A DNA stretch of 23,179 bases from assembly GCF_024699075.1 (NCBI RefSeq), contig NZ_JAILQF010000066.1:1-23179 (forward strand). Reading direction: 5' to 3'. Below are positions 1 to 5,617 of the stretch, one piece after another; position 1 is the stretch's first letter; every line of letters begins with the position of its first letter. The notes beneath the pieces are model-generated. The model was not told the DNA's origin and ran no database searches. It saw only the letters and a program-made list of their open reading frames with translations. The translations under genes were made by a program, and so were the position numbers. The DNA is from Butyrivibrio sp. (GTDB taxonomy: Bacteria > Bacillota_A > Clostridia > Lachnospirales > Lachnospiraceae).

Positions 1-251
1 AATAGGCTGGATGTGGGCTCATGTTGGATCAATGCATGAAAGCAGGTTTTTGCATCTGAAGAGACTGATTACGAGCTGTACTTTGACAGTGGTCATGAGA
101 ACCTTTTTTGTGAACCCTGGATTCCTGTAAAAAAGAGGTAAAAGATGGATAGACCACTGGCAAAAAGATTCGTATAAACTTGGAGTATTACGCCGTGTAT
201 ATTGTGAAAAAACTAACAAAATGTACAAAATAGAACTTTTATTTTGCTAAT
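1..251. other. Left-edge stretch with no assignable gene
   Basis: I see no convincing gene here. On the + strand, frame 1 is open from 40 to a TAA at 139-141 and reads like an acidic, aromatic protein tail (it includes YELYFDSGHENLF), but a TGA at 37-39 closes the frame upstream and no start codon with a ribosome binding site precedes it. It could be the remnant of a gene ending near 141, broken by a stop or frameshift, or chance. The reverse-strand reading of 19-228 has no ribosome binding site and an unnatural composition. The stretch becomes AT-rich after about 210, leading into the promoter of the next gene. Confidence 0.5.
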
Positions 252-280
252 TTTACACATTTAATTAATCCTGGGATTAT
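252..280 (+). promoter_or_regulatory. Putative sigma-A promoter of the small membrane-protein gene
   Basis: A TTTACA -35 box (252-257) is followed after 17 bases by GATTAT (275-280), which is preceded by TG at 272-273 in the extended -10 arrangement (TG-N-box). A second -10 option, TATAGT at 278-283, would need a 20-base spacer. Transcription would start near 287, leaving a leader of about 45 bases. This is a match by eye only. Confidence 0.4.
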
Positions 281-305
281 AGTATATTATCCATATCAAA
301 AATAA

Positions 306-317
306 CACCGCAAGGTG
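306..317 (+). promoter_or_regulatory. Leader hairpin with GCAA tetraloop just upstream of the ribosome binding site
   Basis: CACC (306-309), GCAA (310-313) and GGTG (314-317) form a 4-bp GC-rich stem capped by a GNRA-type tetraloop. The AGGAGG ribosome binding site begins two bases later (319-324), eight bases before the ATG at 333. It may keep the 5' leader structured without covering the ribosome binding site; a regulatory role is speculative. Confidence 0.35.
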
Positions 318-332
318 CAGGAGGAAAAGTAA

Positions 333-827
333 ATGGAATTAGTTTTAGCAATGTTTGGGAGTTTTTTTATTGGGACATTATTATTGTGTGTGGCACTGTA
401 CGTGATCAGTTCACTCAGCTTTGTCAAGGTATTTAAGAAGCTTGGTTATCAAAGTCCGGGATTTGGATGGATTCCGATTTTTAATATCTTTGTACTTGCA
501 ACAATTGTTTCAACAGGAACCACTAAAGTAAAAGTTCTTGGAGCATTTGAACTTGATACAACCATATATAGATTTTTATGGTTATTACCAATAGTTATCG
601 GTTTTATTCCGGGATCATTTGGTACATTGTTATCAATTGCATTCACAATACTTTATTATGGTGATATGTACTCAAGAGTATATGCTTCTATAGATAACAC
701 TTCTGTTGAAGAGCAGACAGCTATTGGAGCAGTTTCAGGATTTATCTCAATTATATTTGTATTTAAAGCTCTTTCAGCTAATGACGATTTAGTTCAGCTT
801 AGATACAGAGCGGATGATGTTCACTGA
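333..827 (+). CDS. Small multi-pass membrane protein, DUF5684-like
   Basis: This is a 164-residue integral membrane protein of unknown function. Hydrophobic segments lie at about residues 3-30, 45-62, 80-118 (probably two helices) and 130-147. After the first helix comes the pattern VFKKLGYQSPGFGWIPIFN, which recalls the 'hxkaGxpGWxxxIPxYN' signature of the DUF5684 family of small bacterial membrane proteins; I make that match from memory. A perfect AGGAGG eight bases upstream fixes the start. The gene has its own promoter and ends just before a symmetric terminator shared with the convergent response-regulator gene. It stands alone as a single-gene transcript, with no visible link to the sugar locus. 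There is no signal-peptide cleavage site and no enzymatic motif. Confidence 0.75.
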   Translation: MELVLAMFGSFFIGTLLLCVALYVISSLSFVKVFKKLGYQSPGFGWIPIFNIFVLATIVSTGTTKVKVLGAFELDTTIYRFLWLLPIVIGFIPGSFGTLLSIAFTILYYGDMYSRVYASIDNTSVEEQTAIGAVSGFISIIFVFKALSANDDLVQLRYRADDVH

Positions 828-842
828 TTAAATAACAGAATT

Positions 843-872
843 AAAATGCTGGCCGCATGGCCAGCATTTTTT
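843..872. terminator. Symmetric bidirectional rho-independent terminator
   Basis: A 12-bp perfect stem (843-854 with 859-870) encloses a GCAT loop. The stem has an A-rich foot at 843-846 and a T-run at 867-872, so the same hairpin works on both strands. It lies between the + gene ending at 827 and the - gene ending at 871; the response regulator's stop codon (871-873) touches its right foot. Confidence 0.9.
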
Positions 873-2253
873 AGTCTTGATTTGCACGATATTCACTTGG
901 AGTTTTACCAGTGAACTTTTTAAATGTTTTGAGAAAATAGAAATAGTCATTAAAACCAGTTTGAGATGCTATTTCATTTATTGATGTATTAGTTGTTGTG
1001 ATCAGCTTTTTGGCATTGGATATCCTTAAGTTTGTAAGGTAGTGAGAAAAAGTTGATCCGGAACATTTTTTAAAAAGCTGACTTACATAGTTGGGATTCA
1101 GGTTAACAACAGCAGCAACATCTTTTAAAGATAGGTTTTCATTATAATATGTATTTATATATTTCATAATCTTTAAAAAGTAAGTATTACTGAAACTATT
1201 ATCATCATCTATGGTTTCTGAGGCATTACTAAGATGAAATATCAGGCTATCTATCAGGTTATCAAATGAAGAATAGTCATGAAGGAGCTGCTTGTAATTA
1301 TAAATATAGTAATCCTGACCATTAGGAAACAATTGATTATTGGAAACCAAGAGGTTGTTCAGCTTCATAGTAGAATTAATATTCATTTGAGAACGGTACT
1401 TTGGCTCTTTTAAATTGTTTAGAAGGATGATAAGCTTGTCCTTTTCATTAAAACTATTAGCAGAGGTTATAGATTTGTAAATACCGGTTTTCTGAATATT
1501 GGTATAAGATGTGCAAACAATAGAATCCTGTGATGTATCATTATTCATAAATGAATTAAAACACATTGAAGCACATTCATATATAGCGTGACGAAGAGAA
1601 GTAATACTAACTGATGCAGGGAATAATCCTATTCCTGCATAAGTAATACCATCAAAGTCTTTTTCTATATAGGGTTTATTAGATATATACATGTTCTGGC
1701 TTATACCAATTGAAAAAGATATCCCATGAGAAACAGGTGATGCTACATTACCATATGTAGAAGCAATGTAATACTGATCTGAACTTAGTCCCTGATCTTT
1801 AAGATAAGCTTCCATCATAGAAGTATTTTTTTCTTCTATATAATTCATGAAATCTGCAGATAGATCACTGCTATCGTCTGATGAAAGCATTCTCTGTGCT
1901 CTTAATAGAAGAATTTCCAGTTCCTCATATTCTACAGGCTTTAGTAGATAGCCAAGTACATCATAAGTGATAGCTTTCTGAGCATAAGAAAATTCTGCAT
2001 ATCCGCTCACGATTATAACTTTGGTCTTAAGATTATTGGTGAAAATCATTTTGCTGATATCAAGTCCGCTATAGCCGGGCATTCTGATATCAAGTATGGC
2101 AAGGTCGATGTCATTATCCTTTATAAGATTATAAGCGTCGTGACCGGAACTTACTATATGAGCTACTTCCATGTCATAATTACTCCATGGAATAGTATTT
2201 TTCATTGATTCAGTTATACTTGGTTCATCATCTGCTAAAAGAACTTTATGCAT
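871..2253 (-). CDS. YesN-type response regulator (receiver + AraC-type DNA-binding domain)
   Basis: This is a transcription factor activated by phosphorylation, 460 residues long. The N-terminal receiver domain (about 1-118) carries the acidic pair after LLA (DD at 8-9), the phosphoacceptor D55 in LAILDIRMPG, a VIIVSGY switch motif and the LLKP lysine. A middle region of about 230 residues has no recognisable domain, as is usual in YesN-type regulators. The C-terminal AraC/XylS domain (about 355-460) has both helix-turn-helix units (SLKDVAAVVNLNPNYVSQLFKK and INEIASQTGFNDYFYFLKTFKK). I chose the ATG at 2253 over the GTG at 2259 because that GTG lies inside the ribosome binding site AGAGGTGA. 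It follows the sensor kinase gene by 99 bases and is presumably its partner. The likely target is the divergent sugar operon, by analogy with other YesMN-type pairs beside CUT1 transporters. Confidence 0.92.
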   Translation of the reverse strand: MHKVLLADDEPSITESMKNTIPWSNYDMEVAHIVSSGHDAYNLIKDNDIDLAILDIRMPGYSGLDISKMIFTNNLKTKVIIVSGYAEFSYAQKAITYDVLGYLLKPVEYEELEILLLRAQRMLSSDDSSDLSADFMNYIEEKNTSMMEAYLKDQGLSSDQYYIASTYGNVASPVSHGISFSIGISQNMYISNKPYIEKDFDGITYAGIGLFPASVSITSLRHAIYECASMCFNSFMNNDTSQDSIVCTSYTNIQKTGIYKSITSANSFNEKDKLIILLNNLKEPKYRSQMNINSTMKLNNLLVSNNQLFPNGQDYYIYNYKQLLHDYSSFDNLIDSLIFHLSNASETIDDDNSFSNTYFLKIMKYINTYYNENLSLKDVAAVVNLNPNYVSQLFKKCSGSTFSHYLTNLRISNAKKLITTTNTSINEIASQTGFNDYFYFLKTFKKFTGKTPSEYRANQD

Positions 2254-2255
2254 AG

Positions 2256-2263
2256 TCACCTCT
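2256..2263 (-). promoter_or_regulatory. Ribosome binding site deciding the response-regulator start
   Basis: On the minus strand AGAGGTGA lies directly before ACT-free spacing to ATG (2253-2251), with five bases between GAGG and the start codon. The in-frame GTG at 2259-2257 forms part of this site and is therefore unlikely to be the start. Confidence 0.7.
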
Positions 2264-2352
2264 TGAATTAAATAGTAGCTTTGTTGCCAGGACTTGAAAT
2301 TTTGAATAATCTGCAGTTTGGTCGTTTGTATATAGGTATTTTTGAAGTACCC

Positions 2353-4203
2353 CTATTGGGACTTGATGTTTACTGGCATTTTTATTGTTACAACTGTGCC
2401 ATCATTTTCCTTACTATCAATTGTAATGCCATACTCAGGGCCATATTGAAGTTTAAGTCGAGCATGAGTATTGTATATACCGACATATGCATTAGCTTCG
2501 TAATGCGGGGTGTTCAGAATATCCTTGATTATTTGTAACTGATCTTCACTTATACCTATACCGTCATCTCTTATTTCTATAGTAAACAGATCATCAGATA
2601 CGTTACAGCCAATATACAGCATACAGTTATGGAGCGCTGGTTCTATACCATGCTGAATAGCATTTTCTATTATTGGCTGGAGTATTATTTTAATTACCGG
2701 AATATCCAGAACTTCATCAGGTATGTTATAGATTATCTCAAATTTATCTTTAAATCTGTATTTTTGTATGTCTATATAGGCCTTGGTCATCTCAAGTTCG
2801 TTCTTAAAAGGAACTATAGGATCACCTTTTGCGTTGTACTTATACATCTTGCCCATTGCAACAGCTATAGAAGCAATCTCAGGTACATTATTAGATAGTG
2901 CAAGAGACTTGATCTGCTCTAGTACATTATAAAGAAAATGTGGATTTATCTGGCTTCTGAAGTAAGAGATTTCTGTTGCCTGACCTCTTATTTTTTCTTC
3001 ATAAAGTTTAGTTGTAGTATCAAATATTTTCTTATTAAGTTCATCAATAGCAGCGAAGAGAGTAGAAAAAGAAGTAGTAAGATCCTGGACTTCTGCGCAA
3101 CCATCTACAGCAATAGGCTTGGTTAGATGGCGCTGGCTATCCTGGGTCATTTTTGATATTATTCCGCTGAACTTATTGATTGGTTGCACCATATTTTTAT
3201 ATAGTACATATACTAATAATAGTGAAAATATTAAAATTGCTATAAGTATGATGATTATCTGCCGCCAGGCAAAAATAAGATAGTTATTTATAGCGGCAAT
3301 ATAAACACTGCTTATGACATAACAGTTGGATTCCTCAGAATAATTTAGACTTATGACATAGTTATGATCAGAGTACGTGTAGCTTTCGTTTATATTACCA
3401 TTCTGATCTGTATGGGACGGGCTTGAAATATAATTTTGACAAAAAGCAAGTACTACATCAGTGAATAGCTCTGAGTTTCTGTTAAGCGGATAAGCATTTC
3501 CATTTGAGTCCATAAGGAAAAAGGAGGAAGCTTTTGATTCTAAAGAATCAGTAGAGTTTGCATCATTACCGAAATCATCAATTATAAGATTATCTATATC
3601 AAGAGATATGAAGATGCAGCCTATGATACTACCCTTTTGATATATTTTGTAACAATAGGTATAGTATGTTTTAGATGAAAGAGTCCTTATGCTGCTTTTG
3701 TTAAGACCCATCGAATTACTGATATTCTGGTCAGAAAGAGCACTAATATATAAAGAATTAAGATCTTCTTCTGAGAAAATTGAGGACATATGCAGAGTAT
3801 CATTAACAAAAGCAATGTCTGCTATATTAGAATTAAGTCCTTTTACAGAAGCTACCTTATTATTGATCTCATCTATAAGATCAGTAGAAAAATCTGAATA
3901 ATTGTCTGTAGATAATAATTCTTTGCATATTGCAGAATTCTGAAAATCATTACCAAGTACTTCAAGCTGAAAACTGATATTATCAAGTTCATTACTGAAC
4001 CTGTTTGCATACATGTCGGCATAATTTTGCTGGTTTTGCAAAAAAATTATTTTGATAGAAGCAAATAATAATATCGAAAGAACAAGTATTATTCCCAAAA
4101 ACACGCTTGTAATAATAGCAAATTGCTTCCTGATCGGTTGCCTTTTAAATCTGAAAAAAAACATTCCCCGCTTTTTAGTTTCCTTTTTAATACTGCACCC
4201 CAT
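2353..4203 (-). CDS. YesM-type sensor histidine kinase
   Basis: This is a 616-residue membrane kinase. A basic N-terminus precedes TM1 (about 28-52). An extracytoplasmic sensor region of about 255 residues (dCACHE-like length) follows, then TM2 (about 310-334), a HAMP-like linker, a coiled-coil stretch and the His_kinase domain with QINPHFLYN (phosphoacceptor H422). The ATPase domain has the N-box QPIIENAIQHG (N514) and the G-box EIRDDGIGI (about 544-552). I start it at the ATG at 4203, with GGAGA seven bases upstream (4211-4215), rather than at the in-frame ATG at 4248, which has no ribosome binding site and would add a 15-residue tail. The family phosphorylates an AraC-type partner in response to extracellular sugars, often sensed through a solute-binding protein. 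Here that partner is the gene downstream. Confidence 0.92.
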   Translation of the reverse strand: MGCSIKKETKKRGMFFFRFKRQPIRKQFAIITSVFLGIILVLSILLFASIKIIFLQNQQNYADMYANRFSNELDNISFQLEVLGNDFQNSAICKELLSTDNYSDFSTDLIDEINNKVASVKGLNSNIADIAFVNDTLHMSSIFSEEDLNSLYISALSDQNISNSMGLNKSSIRTLSSKTYYTYCYKIYQKGSIIGCIFISLDIDNLIIDDFGNDANSTDSLESKASSFFLMDSNGNAYPLNRNSELFTDVVLAFCQNYISSPSHTDQNGNINESYTYSDHNYVISLNYSEESNCYVISSVYIAAINNYLIFAWRQIIIILIAILIFSLLLVYVLYKNMVQPINKFSGIISKMTQDSQRHLTKPIAVDGCAEVQDLTTSFSTLFAAIDELNKKIFDTTTKLYEEKIRGQATEISYFRSQINPHFLYNVLEQIKSLALSNNVPEIASIAVAMGKMYKYNAKGDPIVPFKNELEMTKAYIDIQKYRFKDKFEIIYNIPDEVLDIPVIKIILQPIIENAIQHGIEPALHNCMLYIGCNVSDDLFTIEIRDDGIGISEDQLQIIKDILNTPHYEANAYVGIYNTHARLKLQYGPEYGITIDSKENDGTVVTIKMPVNIKSQ

Positions 4204-4282
4204 TAGACCATCTCCATAGCATTTATAGATATATTCATGTAAACGCATATATTTATAATAAAATCTTCGGGTATAAAAAGCT

Positions 4283-4348
4283 ATGTAAATTATTAATTAA
4301 TATCTGAAAAAATTCCATATTATTCAAAACTTAATATGTAAATACTTA
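4283..4348 (+). repeat. Direct repeat ATGTAAATnnTTAA, candidate regulator half-sites
   Basis: Two 14-base copies, at 4283-4296 and 4335-4348, match at 12 of 14 positions. Their starts are 52 bases apart, close to five helical turns. AraC-type regulators usually bind direct repeats, so these could be half-sites for the neighbouring response regulator. In DNA this AT-rich some similarity arises by chance. Confidence 0.3.
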
Positions 4349-4362
4349 AGAAAACGTAAAAA

Positions 4363-4395
4363 AATACATTTTTATAACAAATTCTCAAATGTATT
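4363..4395. repeat. 9-bp inverted repeat AATACATTT / AAATGTATT, candidate operator
   Basis: Perfect 9-base arms lie at 4363-4371 and 4387-4395 with 15 bases between them. The dyad sits about 60-95 bases upstream of the TAGAAT -10 box of the sugar operon, a usual place for an activator. It shares the ATGTA core with the direct repeat upstream. No T-run follows, so it is not a terminator. Confidence 0.35.
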
Positions 4396-4456
4396 AAACG
4401 AAAAATAGACAATATTTATCAAAAAATATTTCATACTAAAAAACACTGTCTTTGTA

Positions 4457-4462
4457 TAGAAT
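4457..4462 (+). promoter_or_regulatory. Probable -10 box of the sugar operon
   Basis: TAGAAT matches the -10 consensus at five of six bases and lies about 50 bases before the first gene. The bases 16-18 upstream (ATACTA-like) do not resemble TTGACA, which suggests the promoter needs an activator such as the divergently encoded AraC-type regulator. Confidence 0.4.
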
Positions 4463-4510
4463 GATTTTTGTAAAGGGGAGCGTTCATTTATATCTTGGGG
4501 GATCAATACA

Positions 4511-5617
4511 ATGTTCTATGAAGATATTCCAAATGGTAAAAATTATTTTGACGAAGACGGACATCTTATTCAGGCTCATGGTGGCCAGATACAATGGATG
4601 TCTTATTTTGATATAAATTCAAAAAGTGTGGTTAGTAAATGGATATGGGTTGGTGAGGATAAAACAAGTGGTGCTCATGGAGGAATAAGGGCATATAGCT
4701 CAGAAGATCTACGTAACTGGAAAAGTGAAGGCATCATAATGAGGAATATAGATAAAAGAGAAGATTTTGATAATGACATCTACTTTAAGAAATTGTACTT
4801 CGATAAAAGCTCAGAAGAACTTGACCATATTTATGAATGTATAAATTCTACTACGGCCATCATAGAAAGACCAAAACTAATATATAACAAGAAAAATGAG
4901 CAGTATGTTCTATGGTTCCATGCAGATGGCCCGACAAGAGAATCTAAATCTTCGTATGCAGCAGCATCAGCAGGGGTTGCTGTCAGTAAATCTCCATTTG
5001 GCCCTTATAAGTTTGTTGACAGATACAGACTAAATATATGTCCTGACGATCAGAAAGATTATTATCCGCAAAGTAAGGGGATGGCAAGAGATATGAACCT
5101 TTTTGTAGATGACGACGACAGTGCATATATTATCTACTCCAGTGAAGAAAACCTTACCTTATATATATCAAAACTAAATGATGATTATACATATCTTAGT
5201 GAGACGGTTGATAAGGCGGTATACGGCCGGGATTATATAAGACTGTTTCCTGGAGCACAAAGAGAAGCGCCTGCCATGTTCAAACGAAATGGTAAGTATT
5301 ACCTTATTACATCCGGTTGTACAGGATGGGCACCTAATCAGGCAAGATATTATATTACAGACAACATAATGGGTAATTGGAAAAATATGGGAGATCCTTG
5401 TATAGGCGATACTTCACATACAACCTTTGATTCTCAAAGCACATGTGTATTTAATGCCAGTAATAATAAACGAATTGAAAGATATATTTATCTTGGGGAC
5501 AGATGGAACAGCAATAAACTATCAGAATCATCATATTTGTTTTTGGATATTGAGTTTATGGAAGATGACAGCCTCAAGATCTTTTATCAGGAAAGAGGAT
5601 TAGTAGATGGTAACTAA
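4511..5617 (+). CDS. Cytosolic GH43-family exo-glycosidase, GH43_24-like
   Basis: This 368-residue beta-propeller glycosidase has no signal peptide, so it should act on imported oligosaccharides. Segments typical of the exo-beta-1,3-galactanase-like branch of GH43 appear in order: AHGGQ near residue 23, VGEDKTSG near 47, IERPKLIYN (E119), ARDMNLFVDDD, REAPAMFKRNGKYYLITSG (E252, probable general acid), and FDSQSTCVF (Q309). In characterised GH43_24 enzymes, as I recall them, the usual aspartate base is missing and a glutamine at the Q309 position takes part instead. Release of galactose from beta-1,3-galactan-type side chains is the first guess, but related clades may use other sugars. GGGGG at 4497-4501 supports the start. 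It is the first gene of the operon, and its last 11 bases overlap the next gene. Confidence 0.82.
   Translation: MFYEDIPNGKNYFDEDGHLIQAHGGQIQWMSYFDINSKSVVSKWIWVGEDKTSGAHGGIRAYSSEDLRNWKSEGIIMRNIDKREDFDNDIYFKKLYFDKSSEELDHIYECINSTTAIIERPKLIYNKKNEQYVLWFHADGPTRESKSSYAAASAGVAVSKSPFGPYKFVDRYRLNICPDDQKDYYPQSKGMARDMNLFVDDDDSAYIIYSSEENLTLYISKLNDDYTYLSETVDKAVYGRDYIRLFPGAQREAPAMFKRNGKYYLITSGCTGWAPNQARYYITDNIMGNWKNMGDPCIGDTSHTTFDSQSTCVFNASNNKRIERYIYLGDRWNSNKLSESSYLFLDIEFMEDDSLKIFYQERGLVDGN

Larger units (their letters stand above)
4204..4510. promoter_or_regulatory. Divergent control region between the two-component genes and the sugar operon
   Basis: This 307-base stretch of very AT-rich DNA has no gene. 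On the plus strand TAGAAT (4457-4462) is a good -10 box, but no -35 box lies 16-18 bases upstream, which suits an activator-dependent promoter; the transcript would start near 4469. On the minus strand TTGAAT and GATATT, 17 bases apart (about 4297-4325), are a weak promoter candidate for the kinase gene. Repeated ATGTA motifs are listed separately. GGGGG at 4497-4501 is the ribosome binding site for the ATG at 4511. I saw no catabolite-response (cre) element. Confidence 0.6.

Noticed and set aside
40..141. Protein-like frame in the left edge (tail ending KKR)
   Set aside because: It has no start or ribosome binding site and is closed upstream by TGA at 37-39. It could be a gene remnant, but evidence is too thin for a CDS call.
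2281..2538. Plus-strand open frame across the end of the kinase gene
   Set aside because: It lies opposite the kinase's conserved ATPase domain, has no ribosome binding site and an unnatural residue composition. The same applies to the frames at 2629-2898, 2938-3126 and 3689-3901.
4204..4248. Longer kinase N-terminus starting at 4248
   Set aside because: It has no ribosome binding site; GGAGA is well spaced before the ATG at 4203.
4249..4510. Catabolite-response (cre) site before the sugar operon
   Set aside because: No stretch fits the WTGNAARCGNWWWCA pattern; AAACG at about 4396-4400 lacks the flanking half-sites.
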